Part shown: positions 9,723 through 18,329 of the stretch, piece by piece
How the letters are laid out: each line of letters starts with the position of its first letter
How positions within the stretch are numbered: position 1 is the stretch's first letter
Source: Alteromonadaceae bacterium
GTDB taxonomy: Bacteria > Pseudomonadota > Gammaproteobacteria > Enterobacterales > Alteromonadaceae
Assembly (NCBI GenBank): GCA_013216015.1
Contig: JABSOI010000054.1
Location: 1-40,752, forward strand
Length of the DNA: 40,752 nt
Direction: 5' to 3'
Translations under genes and position numbers: made by a program
Notes under the pieces: generated by a model
What the model was told of the DNA's origin: nothing
Seen by the model: only the letters and a program-made list of their open reading frames with translations
Database searches by the model: none

Positions 9723-9751
9723 TTGTTATCTTTGAGATAAAATCGGATAAT
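9723..9751 (+). promoter_or_regulatory. Predicted sigma-70 promoter of the rsx operon
   Basis: TTGTTA and GATAAT separated by 17 bp, 31 bp before the rsxA start. It lies in the 170-bp gap after the GGDEF/EAL gene and is the best candidate for driving rsxABCDGE and nth. Confidence 0.55.
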
Positions 9752-9782
9752 AACACTAATTTCCTCACAAACTTGAACTCAA

Positions 9783-10364
9783 ATGACTGATTATCTGCTA
9801 CTGCTGGTTAGTACCGTATTAGTAAATAACTTTGTACTAGTAAAATTTTTAGGCTTATGCCCTTTTATGGGAGTATCTTCGCGTACTGAAACTGCGATAG
9901 GTATGTCATTTGCAACAACGTTTGTGATGACAATAGCTTCACTACTTAGTTATTTAGTTAATACTTATATTCTGGCCCCATTAGGACTGGAATATTTAAC
10001 CACCATGACATTTATTCTGGTCATTGCCGTGGTAGTACAATTTACTGAAATGGTTGTTCAAAAAACCAGCGCCAATTTATATCGTTTATTAGGTATTTTC
10101 CTGCCATTAATTACAACCAACTGCGCAGTACTCGGCGTTGCTTTACTTAATTTGAACGAACAGCACAACTTCTTTGAATCCATTATTTACGGTTTTGGTG
10201 CCGCTGCCGGCTTCTCCCTGGTGCTGATCATGTTTTCAGCAATGCGAGAAAGATTAGTCAATGCCAACACTCCGAAACCATTCAAAGGCCCTGCTATAGC
10301 AATGATCACTGCAGGTTTAATGTCACTTGCTTTTATGGGCTTTAGCGGATTGGTGAAATTTTAA
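9783..10364 (+). CDS. rsxA: Electron transport complex subunit RsxA (RnfA)
   Basis: A 193-residue integral membrane protein with six predicted helices. It matches E. coli RsxA from the first residues (MTDYLLL) to the last ([10 protein letters not shown]). Rsx/Rnf complexes couple NADH-ferredoxin electron transfer to ion gradients; in E. coli Rsx keeps SoxR reduced. The [10 protein letters not shown] motif holds the membrane cysteine conserved in RnfA and paired with RnfE. No strong ribosome binding site precedes the start, but the conserved N-terminus fixes it. The stop overlaps the rsxB start by one base. Confidence 0.97.
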   Translation: MTDYLLLLVSTVLVNNFVLVKFLGLCPFMGVSSRTETAIGMSFATTFVMTIASLLSYLVNTYILAPLGLEYLTTMTFILVIAVVVQFTEMVVQKTSANLYRLLGIFLPLITTNCAVLGVALLNLNEQHNFFESIIYGFGAAAGFSLVLIMFSAMRERLVNANTPKPFKGPAIAMITAGLMSLAFMGFSGLVKF

Positions 10365-10942
10365 TGGAAACATTCGTAGCCAACCTCATCTTAGCAATAC
10401 TTGCTATTGCTGTTTTAGGAGGTATGTCGCTTTTATTTGGTGCTTTACTTGGCTATGCATCAGTAAAATTTAAGGTTGAATCTGATCCTCTGGTTGAGCA
10501 ACTTGATCAATTACTACCCCAAACCCAATGTGGCCAATGTGGTTATCCCGGCTGTAAACCTTATGCTAAAGCAGTTGCCAATGGTGAAGCAATAAATAAA
10601 TGTGCTCCCGGTGGTGAAGACACCATAAAAAAAATAGCGGAATTAATGGGGGTTGAAGTTAAACCATTAGATGAAAACCATGAAGCAGATAATAGCCCCA
10701 AAGTTGCTTTTATTATTGAAGAAGATTGTATCGGTTGTACCAAGTGTATCCAGGCATGTCCTGTTGATGCCATTCTTGGTGCGGCTAAACAAATGCATAC
10801 TATTATTATTGATGAATGTACAGGTTGTGATTTATGTGTAGACCCATGTCCAGTTGATTGTATTGAAATGATCCCAATTGAGAAAACAGCACAAAATTGG
10901 CAATGGGATCTCCATAGTATACCTGTAGTTCAAGTTGATTAA
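10364..10942 (+). CDS. rsxB: Electron transport complex subunit RsxB (RnfB)
   Basis: A 192-residue iron-sulfur protein. An N-terminal membrane helix (about 5-27) anchors it. A four-cysteine cluster site with CGQCGYPGC starts at residue 56, and two ferredoxin-type 4Fe-4S motifs follow ([12 protein letters not shown] and [12 protein letters not shown]). RsxB passes electrons toward the membrane subunits of the complex. The TAATG overlap with rsxA indicates translational coupling. Confidence 0.97.
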   Translation: METFVANLILAILAIAVLGGMSLLFGALLGYASVKFKVESDPLVEQLDQLLPQTQCGQCGYPGCKPYAKAVANGEAINKCAPGGEDTIKKIAELMGVEVKPLDENHEADNSPKVAFIIEEDCIGCTKCIQACPVDAILGAAKQMHTIIIDECTGCDLCVDPCPVDCIEMIPIEKTAQNWQWDLHSIPVVQVD

Positions 10943-10953
10943 GCGAGGCTTTG

Positions 10954-13155
10954 ATGGGATCAGTAATAGATAGGATAACTCGCGGGCATTTTTGGCACTT
11001 TCATGGTGGGATCCATCCACCAGAGCAAAAGTTTTTAACCAAAAACAAACCGATCAGAAACCTGCCTTTACCTGGGCAATTAATTTTGCCTATACAGCAA
11101 CACATTGGTCAACCGGGTGATTTACTGGTGAGCGTTGGTGACCACGTACTTAAAGGTCAGGTACTTACCAGAAGTAAATCTCCCGCAACTCATTCTATGG
11201 TCGTTCCCATTCATGCGCCAACAAGTGGCATTATCACGGCGATTAAAAATTCAGTTATTGCACACCCTTCCGGTCTAACAAGCTTGTGTTTGTTTATTGA
11301 ACCCGATGGTGAAGATAAATGGCAGGAACGCAATGTTTGTGAACATCCTCAAAGTTTAACCCGTGAACAAGTTATTGATAAAATAACATCCGCGGGCATC
11401 GCTGGAATGGGGGGAGCAGGATTCCCCACCCATATAAAAGTTAATACTCAAGCCCAGATTAATTATTTAATCATTAATGCCGCTGAATGTGAGCCTTACA
11501 TCACAGCCGATGATCTACTGATCCGAGAGCACAGTGCCACTATTATTGATGGTATTAATATTCTCGAAAGATTGCTTACACCTCATCATATCCTTATTGG
11601 CATTGAAGATAATAAACCGGAAGCTATAAAAGTATTGCAACAGGCAACAGCTGACAATCCAAAAATTAAAGTTTGTGTTTTACCCACCAAATATCCAACA
11701 GGTGGTGAGAAACAACTGATACAAATACTCACAGGACAAGAAGTCCCCTCAGGCGTAATTCCCAGCAAATTAGGTATTGTAATGCAAAACATTGCGACCT
11801 GTTTTGCCATAGCTGATGCGGTAATTTATGATACTCCACTCATAAGGCGGGTTGTAACCGTTAGTGGACAAGCCCTGGATAAACCACAAAATGTCTGGGC
11901 ATTACTTGGTACTCCGGTTAATTATCTACTTGAACAGTGCCATTATCAAAATTATGCAGGTCAGAGTAATGTAAACGACAAAATGCACTTGATTATGGGC
12001 GGTCCCATGATGGGATTCAGCTTGTCAACAGATCAAGTGCCAGTAGTAAAAATAACAAATTGCGTTTTAGCACCCAGTAAAGATGAAATACCTGCTGATA
12101 ATAAAGAAGTTGAATGTATTCGCTGCGGGCAATGTGCAGACGTTTGTCCTGCCCAGTTATTACCTCAAGAATTGCAATGGAGCGCCAAAGCCAGTGATCA
12201 TCAGCAACTTGTAAAATTAAACCTAGCTGACTGTATTGAGTGCGGAGCTTGTGCATACGTGTGCCCAAGTCAAATACCTCTGGTCCACTACTATCGTATC
12301 GCTAAAGCTGAAATACGAGAACAGCATCTACTGAATTTACAATCTGAAAAAGCTAAAACTCGTTTCGAAGCGCGTAAAATAAGGCTCGAAAAAGAAAAAC
12401 TGGCCCGTGAAACTAAACAGAAAAAAGCCGCTGAAGCACGCAAAGCTAAAATGGCTGAGAATACCTCTGAATCGAGTAACGCTATATCAGCGGTAGCAGC
12501 AGCGCTAGCACGGGTAAAAGCTAAAAAGGCAAAATTGTCTTCACAACAGGGTGAAGAAAATTCAGCTGAAAAAGCAATACCTGAGAAAGCAATACCTGAG
12601 AAAGTTCAATTGCAGGCTGATAAAAAAACTAAGGTTGCAGCAGCAATTGCTCGTGCAAAAGCGAAAAAGTTAGCTGCAAAAGCTTCTGCAAGTCAATCAT
12701 CAGACGCTGAAACAAAAATTCAATCCGTTGAAAAACCAACTGTTCCTACTGAAACATCAGGTGCAAAAACAGAAGCTAAGGCCGAACCTAAGACCGAACA
12801 CAAGACCGAAACCAAGACTGAAAAAAATAAGTCTGAAACTTCTGAGACTAACGATTCAACCCCCAAAGAGCCTGTACACAAAGCTAATAATGATAAAAAA
12901 TTAAAGGTAGCCGCTGCAATTGCCAAAGCTAAAGCCAAAAAGGCACAGAAACTAGCCGAACAAAATCAGAATGACAATTCTGATGAATTGCCCGAAAATA
13001 AAGCTGAGACTTCACTAAATGAAAAAGCGGAAGCTGCACAAGCTAAAAAAATCAAAGACGATAATAAAGCAAAACGAATTGCAGCAGCCGTAGCAAAGGC
13101 TAAAGCAAAAAAACAAGAACAACAAAACCAACAAAATCAACAAAAAGCTGAGTAA
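10954..13155 (+). CDS. rsxC: Electron transport complex subunit RsxC (RnfC)
   Basis: A 733-residue NADH-oxidising subunit. The N-terminal barrel precedes an NADH/FMN-binding region with GMGGAGFPTHIK near residue 151. Two 4Fe-4S motifs follow, near residues 388 (CIRCGQCADVCP) and 427 (CIECGACAYVCP). ATG 10954 is chosen over TTG 10951 because GCGAGG lies five bases before it. From about residue 460 to the end the protein is a Lys/Ala/Glu-rich tail with four copies of a helix unit like KVAAAIARAKAKK; such tails are known in gammaproteobacterial RsxC and vary in length. A 15-bp repeat encoding two copies of EKAIP lies inside the tail. Confidence 0.96.
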   Translation: MGSVIDRITRGHFWHFHGGIHPPEQKFLTKNKPIRNLPLPGQLILPIQQHIGQPGDLLVSVGDHVLKGQVLTRSKSPATHSMVVPIHAPTSGIITAIKNSVIAHPSGLTSLCLFIEPDGEDKWQERNVCEHPQSLTREQVIDKITSAGIAGMGGAGFPTHIKVNTQAQINYLIINAAECEPYITADDLLIREHSATIIDGINILERLLTPHHILIGIEDNKPEAIKVLQQATADNPKIKVCVLPTKYPTGGEKQLIQILTGQEVPSGVIPSKLGIVMQNIATCFAIADAVIYDTPLIRRVVTVSGQALDKPQNVWALLGTPVNYLLEQCHYQNYAGQSNVNDKMHLIMGGPMMGFSLSTDQVPVVKITNCVLAPSKDEIPADNKEVECIRCGQCADVCPAQLLPQELQWSAKASDHQQLVKLNLADCIECGACAYVCPSQIPLVHYYRIAKAEIREQHLLNLQSEKAKTRFEARKIRLEKEKLARETKQKKAAEARKAKMAENTSESSNAISAVAAALARVKAKKAKLSSQQGEENSAEKAIPEKAIPEKVQLQADKKTKVAAAIARAKAKKLAAKASASQSSDAETKIQSVEKPTVPTETSGAKTEAKAEPKTEHKTETKTEKNKSETSETNDSTPKEPVHKANNDKKLKVAAAIAKAKAKKAQKLAEQNQNDNSDELPENKAETSLNEKAEAAQAKKIKDDNKAKRIAAAVAKAKAKKQEQQNQQNQQKAE

Positions 13156-13164
13156 AATAATATT

Positions 13165-14244
13165 ATGGCATTTTGGATAGCGAGTTCACCTCATAACCAT
13201 ACACAAAATGAAACCTCGGCATTAATGCGCTTGGTTATTTATGCAACCATTCCGGGTATTTTTGCTCAATGGTATTTTTTTGGTTGGGGAAATTTAATCC
13301 ATATTACCCTAGCCATAATAACCGCCATTGTCGCTGAATTTACCGTACTTTCTCTTAGAGATTCCCCGTCACAGCAACATACCATCAAAAAACAGATTTT
13401 TGATGGTAGTGCTGTCTTAACTGCGGTATTAATTGGCATAAGTTTACCTGCTTTAGCCCCTTGGTGGATATCCGTTATAGGTGCAATTTTTGCTATTGTA
13501 GTGGTAAAACAATTATATGGCGGCCTAGGATATAACCTATTTAACCCAGCAATGGCAGCCTATGTAATGCTGTTAATTTCTTTCCCGCTAGAAATGACTT
13601 CATGGCAACCACCGCTTGAGTTAATGAATTTTGATTTAGGTTTTACCAATTCTGTTTATGTTATTTTTACCGGCTTCACTACCGAAGGTTTTTCACTTGA
13701 ACAACTAAGAGTCAATATAGACGGGTTTACCATGGCAACCCCGTTAGATACCTTAAAAACCAACCTCACCGTTGGCTTAACTGTTGGTGAAAGTATGAAC
13801 GAACCCGTTATTGGTGAGCACTTTGGTATTGGTTGGGAATGGATAAATGCGGCATTTTTACTCGGTGGATTATTTCTGCTTGCCAAAAAAGCCATACATT
13901 GGTCGATCCCCTTTAGCTTTTTAGCCAGTTTATTCCTTTGCTCATTAATTGCATTTTTCATCAGTCCAGACAGTAACGCTTCAACCATGTTTCATTGGTT
14001 TAATGGTGCATGCATGCTAGGCGCTTTTTTCATTCTGACAGATCCTGTTTCAGGTGCCACCAGCGTTAAAGGCCGTATTGTTTTTGGTGCATTAGCTGGC
14101 ATTCTCGTCTTTATCATTCGTAAATTTGGTGGTTATCCTGACGCTGTCGCTTTTTCCGTTTTATTATGTAATATGGCAGGACCATTGATAGATCAATACA
14201 CAAGACCCCGTACATACGGTCATCAGGTAAAGAATAAATCGTGA
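13165..14244 (+). CDS. rsxD: Electron transport complex subunit RsxD (RnfD)
   Basis: A 359-residue polytopic membrane subunit. It carries the SGATS motif at about residues 295-299, whose Thr is the covalent FMN attachment site in RnfD. About ten membrane segments are visible. Length is close to the 352 of E. coli. It follows rsxC by 9 bp in the conserved order. Confidence 0.96.
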   Translation: MAFWIASSPHNHTQNETSALMRLVIYATIPGIFAQWYFFGWGNLIHITLAIITAIVAEFTVLSLRDSPSQQHTIKKQIFDGSAVLTAVLIGISLPALAPWWISVIGAIFAIVVVKQLYGGLGYNLFNPAMAAYVMLLISFPLEMTSWQPPLELMNFDLGFTNSVYVIFTGFTTEGFSLEQLRVNIDGFTMATPLDTLKTNLTVGLTVGESMNEPVIGEHFGIGWEWINAAFLLGGLFLLAKKAIHWSIPFSFLASLFLCSLIAFFISPDSNASTMFHWFNGACMLGAFFILTDPVSGATSVKGRIVFGALAGILVFIIRKFGGYPDAVAFSVLLCNMAGPLIDQYTRPRTYGHQVKNKS

Positions 14245-14255
14245 GGAAGCAATAA

Positions 14256-14960
14256 ATGAAAAAAGCTATAGAAAAAAACGCAAAAATTCTTGCCTTGTTC
14301 GCCATTGCCTGCACAACTGTTGTTAGCTTGGTTCACCTGTTAACCAAAGACCAAATACTGCGTCAAGAGCAACTGCAACTATTAACCCAATTAAATAATA
14401 TTATTGCCCCTGAACGATATAACAATGATATTTATCAAGACTGCATTCTGGTTGGTCAATATAGCGGTAATAACAGTGGTAATAACAATGGTAAAGCTAT
14501 TGATAAAGCAAATGACCAAAACATGGATGAACCACCATTGATTACAAATCCACCACAAAAAGCGTACGTCGCAAGAATGAATGACCAACCTGTGGCAATA
14601 GCTTTTACCAACACCGCACCTGATGGCTATAATGGTAAGATTAACATGATAATTGCCGTTAATTTAGATGGCAGCATCAGCGGTGTTCGCGTATTAACCC
14701 ATAACGAAACGCCGGGTCTGGGAGATAAAATTGAAGTAAGAAAAAGTGATTGGATCAAAAGCTTTACCGATAAATCAATTAGCGGTGAAACAGACAGTCG
14801 CTGGGCAGTTTCTAAAGATGGCGGAATGTTTGATCAATTTACCGGCGCGACAATCACACCCAGAGCAGTAGTTAAAATAGTAAAAAGAACAGCGCTATAT
14901 TTTGCTAAACACCAAAAAGATTTATTTGCACAAACAGGCTCTTGCCAAGGTGATTCATAA
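14256..14960 (+). CDS. rsxG: Electron transport complex subunit RsxG (RnfG)
   Basis: A 234-residue periplasmic flavoprotein with an N-terminal membrane anchor (about 9-30). The TGAT motif at 196-199 carries the Thr that binds FMN covalently in this family; flavinylation by ApbE is expected from family knowledge. It is longer than the 206-residue E. coli protein. The extra length is a low-complexity insert around residues 69-95 that includes a tandem SGNN repeat from two 12-bp units (14463-14486). Its stop overlaps the rsxE start by one base. Confidence 0.95.
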   Translation: MKKAIEKNAKILALFAIACTTVVSLVHLLTKDQILRQEQLQLLTQLNNIIAPERYNNDIYQDCILVGQYSGNNSGNNNGKAIDKANDQNMDEPPLITNPPQKAYVARMNDQPVAIAFTNTAPDGYNGKINMIIAVNLDGSISGVRVLTHNETPGLGDKIEVRKSDWIKSFTDKSISGETDSRWAVSKDGGMFDQFTGATITPRAVVKIVKRTALYFAKHQKDLFAQTGSCQGDS

Positions 14961-15676
14961 TGCAAAAATTTCAAATAAACAAAGAATATAAAGACATTGC
15001 ATGGCAGGGGTTATGGAAAAATAATCCGGGTTTAGTGCAATTGTTAGGGTTATGCCCTTTATTGGCGGTAACAAATACCATCACTAATGCTTTAGGTTTA
15101 GGCTTGGCAACTTTACTGGTATTAATTGGCTCAAATATCACCGTATCGGCAGTTCGCCAGTGGGTACCAAAAGAAATCCGTATTCCTATATTCGTCTTAA
15201 TTATTGCCGCATTTGTAACCTGTGTACAATTATTGATGAATGCATTCACTTATGGCTTATATAAATCTTTAGGTATATTTTTACCCTTAATAGTAACAAA
15301 TTGCGCGATTATTGGTCGTGCTGAAGCTTATGCATCCAAAAATCCTGTTAAACAATCGGCTTTCGACGGTTTAATGATGGGCACTGGTTTCACACTAGTT
15401 TTAGTCGTATTGGGAAGCATTAGAGAAATATTGGGTCAAGGTACATTATTTGACGGAGCAAACTTATTACTAGGTGAATGGGCAACGGTACTAAAAATTG
15501 AAGTTTATCATTTAGACAGCCAATTTTTATTGGCAATATTACCGCCAGGAGCATTTATTGCCATGGGCTTTATTATTGCGTTAAAAAATGTCATTGATGA
15601 CAAAATTGCACAACGTCAGCCTAAAACAGAAAATAAATCAATCGAACGAGTACGAGTAAACTTTGACGCCCAGTAA
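14960..15676 (+). CDS. rsxE: Electron transport complex subunit RsxE (RnfE)
   Basis: A 238-residue membrane subunit, partner of RsxA, with about six helices. It contains [18 protein letters not shown] near the N-terminus, with the membrane cysteine, and [18 protein letters not shown] in the middle, both typical of RnfE. It ends the rsx block; nth follows after a 46-bp gap that consists almost wholly of a remnant of a family A repeat. Confidence 0.96.
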   Translation: MQKFQINKEYKDIAWQGLWKNNPGLVQLLGLCPLLAVTNTITNALGLGLATLLVLIGSNITVSAVRQWVPKEIRIPIFVLIIAAFVTCVQLLMNAFTYGLYKSLGIFLPLIVTNCAIIGRAEAYASKNPVKQSAFDGLMMGTGFTLVLVVLGSIREILGQGTLFDGANLLLGEWATVLKIEVYHLDSQFLLAILPPGAFIAMGFIIALKNVIDDKIAQRQPKTENKSIERVRVNFDAQ

Positions 15677-15717
15677 TTTAAACCATTTAAAATGATCACT
15701 TATTTAGTTGTATTGGT
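15677..15717 (+). mobile_element. Family A element, right-end remnant
   Basis: About 41 bp matching the right end of the family A elements (ACCATTT, then TGATCACTTATTTAGT, then ATTGGT). The left part is missing. It fills the space between the rsxE stop and the nth start, so its last bases precede the nth ribosome binding region. Confidence 0.6.
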
Positions 15718-15722
15718 GCCAT

Positions 15723-16355
15723 ATGAATAAAGAAAAACGTTTAGAAATACTCACTCGTTTAAGAGATGGTAATCCACATCCTACTACAGAGCTGAACTTT
15801 TCTTCCCCGTTCGAGTTACTGATCGCCGTGCTATTATCAGCGCAAGCTACAGACGTAGGTGTAAATAAAGCAACCGACAAATTGTATCCGGTAGCCAATA
15901 CACCACAAGCAATATTAGATTTAGGCCTTGATGGCCTGAAATCTTACATCAAAACTATTGGCTTGTTTAACACCAAAGCAGCCAACACCATGAAAACATG
16001 TCAAATGCTGGTAGACCTACATAACGGTGAAGTGCCAGAAAACAGAGCCGCTTTGGAAGCCTTGCCAGGTGTTGGCAGGAAAACTGCCAATGTTGTATTA
16101 AATACCGCCTTTGGCTGGCCAACAATTGCAGTAGACACCCACATATTTCGCGTCAGCAACCGAACCAAACTGGCAATGGGCAAAAATGTAGACCTCGTCG
16201 AACAGAAATTACTAAAAGTCGTACCAAGTGAATTTAAGGTTGATGTTCACCATTGGCTGATACTGCACGGCAGATATACTTGTGTCGCTAGGAAACCCCG
16301 TTGTGGCGCTTGTATTATTGAAGATTTATGTGAGTTTAAAGATAAAACTGAATAG
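15723..16355 (+). CDS. nth: Endonuclease III
   Basis: A 210-residue DNA glycosylase/AP lyase that removes oxidised pyrimidines. The start MNKEKRLEILTRL matches the E. coli N-terminus, so ATG 15723 is preferred to an upstream TTG at 15708 lying inside a repeat. The helix-hairpin-helix LPGVGRKTANVVLN holds the catalytic Lys, VDTH the catalytic Asp, and a C-x6-C-x2-C-x5-C 4Fe-4S site lies at the C-terminus. The rsx-nth order is the same as in E. coli. A 51-bp piece of this gene (16124-16174) is repeated at 17162-17212. Confidence 0.97.
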   Translation: MNKEKRLEILTRLRDGNPHPTTELNFSSPFELLIAVLLSAQATDVGVNKATDKLYPVANTPQAILDLGLDGLKSYIKTIGLFNTKAANTMKTCQMLVDLHNGEVPENRAALEALPGVGRKTANVVLNTAFGWPTIAVDTHIFRVSNRTKLAMGKNVDLVEQKLLKVVPSEFKVDVHHWLILHGRYTCVARKPRCGACIIEDLCEFKDKTE

Positions 16356-16452
16356 CTGCAAAGTGACACGAAATACCCAGCCGGACAACTTGCACTTACC
16401 GTTTATTCCCATTATGTATCAATATACTAATGACTAAAACTGAATTTAAATC

Positions 16453-16854
16453 TTAATCCACCCAATTTTCAGTTCTTAGTGCTTCAACACGATTAAACTC
16501 TTTCAAATTATTGCTAACCAGAATTAGGCTTTCGCTTCGGGCATGTCCAGCAATATGTAAATCATTAACGCCTATAATTTGACCTTTCTTTTCTAACTCA
16601 GCACGAATAGAACCGTAATTTTCTGCGGCTTTTTTTCCATATTCCAACACATCTAGCCTAGATACAAAATCTTCAACGTTACGAATATTGCGGTCTACGA
16701 ACTGACTTTTCTCAGCACCATGCATCAGTTCAGCAAAGGTAATCGATGAAATAGCAAGCTGCCCGGCATGTCTGTTAAAATAATCCAATACCTCTAAAGG
16801 ACGCCGCTTGATGACATAAATACAAATATTGGTATCCAGCATAAATTTCAACAT
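16453..16854 (-). CDS. vapC: Type II toxin VapC, PIN-domain ribonuclease
   Basis: A 133-residue PIN-domain protein. Acidic residues expected in the active site are visible: Asp7 (in LDTNICIYVI), Glu42 (in FAELMHG) and Asp98 (in GVNDLHIAGHA). VapC toxins cleave RNA, often initiator tRNA in enteric bacteria; the substrate here is unknown. The start overlaps the vapB stop by one base (TAATG), the normal layout of a coupled toxin-antitoxin operon. It appears intact. It sits in the accessory pocket after nth. Confidence 0.92.
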   Translation of the reverse strand: MLKFMLDTNICIYVIKRRPLEVLDYFNRHAGQLAISSITFAELMHGAEKSQFVDRNIRNVEDFVSRLDVLEYGKKAAENYGSIRAELEKKGQIIGVNDLHIAGHARSESLILVSNNLKEFNRVEALRTENWVD

Positions 16855-17087
16855 TAAAATGATTCTCTTTCAGCCTGTACCTGAGAACTTCGTTCGTTCA
16901 TAAAATCATCTGAAACACCTTCTTCAGACATAAAAAAGCTGTCCCAAAGGTTTTCAACAGGTGACAAAATACGTTCTTTACCAATAACTCTGACAACGAC
17001 TTTTTTAACATCATCTGGGAAACGTGTACCGGCTGGCAAACGTACTGATTGCGTACGATTATTTATAAAAACAGTACCTTGTTGCAT
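16854..17087 (-). CDS. vapB: Antitoxin VapB
   Basis: A 77-residue protein with an N-terminal AbrB/SpoVT-type DNA-binding fold (GTVFINNRTQSVRLPAGTRF) and a C-terminal toxin-binding tail rich in Glu, Ser and aromatic residues. It neutralises VapC and, with it, normally represses its own operon. The ribosome binding site AGGAG lies just before the ATG. Some relatives are annotated by other names for the same fold. Confidence 0.92.
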   Translation of the reverse strand: MQQGTVFINNRTQSVRLPAGTRFPDDVKKVVVRVIGKERILSPVENLWDSFFMSEEGVSDDFMNERSSQVQAERESF

Positions 17088-17107
17088 TAAAATCTCCTGT
17101 TAAGTAA

Positions 17108-17149
17108 TGCTATATACCAAAAGTGTAGAGCACAAAGAGCCATATAGCA
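17108..17149 (-). promoter_or_regulatory. Candidate vapBC operator
   Basis: Inverted 8-bp arms TGCTATAT (17108-17115) and ATATAGCA (17142-17149), separated by 26 bp, lie 20-60 bp before the vapB start. VapBC complexes usually bind inverted repeats of this kind. The assignment rests on position and symmetry only. Confidence 0.45.
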
Positions 17150-17161
17150 AACATATATAAA

Positions 17162-17212
17162 AATTACAGTAAACACCCACATATTCCGGGTCAGCAACCG
17201 AACAAAGCTGGC
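17162..17212 (+). repeat. Displaced partial copy of nth
   Basis: 51 bp identical at 45 positions to nth 16124-16174, the part encoding IAVDTHIFRVSNRTKLA. It is in the same orientation, about 1 kb away, and separated from nth by vapBC. The copy is too short to encode anything. It marks an old duplication or recombination event around the vapBC locus. Confidence 0.75.
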
Positions 17213-17239
17213 GTGGATAAATCCACACTCGCACATTTA

Positions 17240-17454
17240 TATATAGTGCCTGAACGGAAATACTGAAAGCTTTATTCTACGGGGCGTTCAAGCTTATTTT
17301 AAAAACGAAGATTTTCTTTTTTTTGGCTAAAAACCCAAAAAACGGTTACATTTCCATCAATATCGACTGGTTAGCTTAAATCTTCGATTTGAATTAGTGG
17401 CTACAGCCCATATACAACAAGGGTTGTGGCTTTTCCGTTCTGGCACTATATAGT
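17240..17454. mobile_element. Small inverted-repeat element, family B
   Basis: A 215-bp element with terminal inverted repeats: TATATAGTGCCTGAACGGAA on the left, and on the opposite strand at the right TATATAGTGCCAGAACGGAA. A 7-bp direct repeat ACATTTA flanks it (17233-17239 and 17455-17461), as expected for a target-site duplication. Inside, CGAAGATTT and AAATCTTCG form a second inverted pair. There is no open reading frame. It appears to be a MITE inserted into a decayed ParE-like gene. Confidence 0.7.
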
Positions 17455-17651
17455 ACATTTAAATATAACTCTTCTCTATGACGACCAAAATCTGGATATT
17501 AAGCAAGCTTCGTTAAAGCTGCATCTATCGTTTGAGCATAATGCTTTGCCTGCTCACTAACCGGCTCAATTAACAATCAAATTTTAATAAGATATTCATA
17601 ATTTAATTGTTTATATATTATAACTGGTAGATGATTCATACTAACTTTCAT
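17455..17651 (-). pseudogene. Decayed ParE-like toxin gene
   Basis: Read on the minus strand from 17570, the frame gives EPVSEQAKHYAQTIDAALTK then LA, a stop (TAA, 17499-17501), and YPDFGRHREELYLNV. This pattern (Q-A-x-x-Y, I-x-A-A-L-x-x-L-A, P-x-x-G-R-x-R-x-E-L) is typical of ParE/RelE-superfamily toxins. A second stop (TGA, 17577-17579) lies upstream in the same frame. The frame opens with an ATG at 17649-17651 that overlaps the stop of a short upstream frame, a layout common in toxin-antitoxin operons. The C-terminal part is split off by the family B element. If the element and one target copy are removed, the frame continues as LNVRVWIYP before meeting the displaced nth fragment. Confidence 0.4.
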
Positions 17652-17853
17652 CGTTAAAATCTACCATTCCATTATCAAACATCCCTCTCATTTCAGTCAA
17701 GAAACTCACAAAGGCTACGTAACAAGTTGTTTTTGCTTATCTGTACACCTAAAAGAGGGATTAAGGGTATGTATAGGATTAATTTTATATATACTGATTA
17801 GCTATAAAATAGATATCAAATCATTAAGCACATTTAATTAAGCTTTTAGATTG
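17652..17853. other. Gap between toxin remnant and family A element
   Basis: AT-rich and without an intact gene. On the minus strand a short open stretch ends in GMFDNGMVDFNDES and a TAG that overlaps the ATG of the ParE-like remnant. It may be the last part of a lost antitoxin gene, but the homology is not recognisable. Confidence 0.3.
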
Positions 17854-18069
17854 TACCCATTGTATTAAGTTAGTGGTCAGGGATCGATAAAGAGAAGGTT
17901 TCAAGAGTAAGGCGCCTGATTGAGCAATAGCGAGCGTGTGTGATTGAAGGCACAGGTTTTTAGTTCCAGACAAAACCTAAGTCCCTACATCAACGTGCAT
18001 GGATGCACTAATGCAGCTAGTGGTGATTTATACCATTTGAAGATGATCACTTATTTAGTGCGATTGGTA
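17854..18069 (+). mobile_element. Small inverted-repeat element, family A, copy 3 (long variant)
   Basis: A 216-bp copy with both ends (left starts TACCCATTGTATTAAGTTAG, right ends TTAGTGCGATTGGTA). It is longer than the copy at 619-781 because of extra bases in the left half (around AGGCGCCTGATTGAGC) and a changed centre with GTGCATGGATGCACTAATGC. It has no gene; an open frame crossing its right end has no protein-like features. Confidence 0.75.
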
Positions 18070-18191
18070 TTATTTGCCACTCGCTGCGTATTGTATATTA
18101 AACGTAATTTAAACCTGAATAATTGCACTTTTGATAACACTTAGATTTATATTCTGTCGCAGTATTTATTCCAACAGCATATTTTACCCAT

Positions 18192-18214
18192 AAAAAAACC
18201 GACAAAAGTCGGTT
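18192..18214 (-). terminator. Terminator of the tRNA operon
   Basis: AACCGAC / GTCGGTT stem with an AAAA loop, followed on the minus strand by seven T, about 40 bp after the tRNA-Glu gene. Confidence 0.85.
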
Positions 18215-18253
18215 TGTTTATTTCACTTTTTATGCACTATCTTAAAAAGAAAG

Positions 18254-18329
18254 TGGCATCCCTAAGGGGATTCGAACCCCTGTTACCGCCGTGAAAGGGC
18301 GGTGTCCTAGGCCTCTAGACGATAGGGAC
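18254..18329 (-). tRNA. tRNA-Glu (anticodon UUC)
   Basis: A 76-nt cloverleaf with encoded CCA. The anticodon arm is CCGCC-CTTTCAC-GGCGG, the T-arm AGGGGTTCGAATCCCCT, and the acceptor pairs GTCCCTA with TAGGGAT. Its sequence is close to E. coli tRNA-Glu. It is second in a tRNA-Ala/tRNA-Glu operon. Confidence 0.97.

Noticed and set aside
17944-18144. 66-codon plus-strand frame
   Set aside because: It lies mostly inside a family A repeat and runs out of it into unrelated sequence; no protein-like composition or ribosome binding site.
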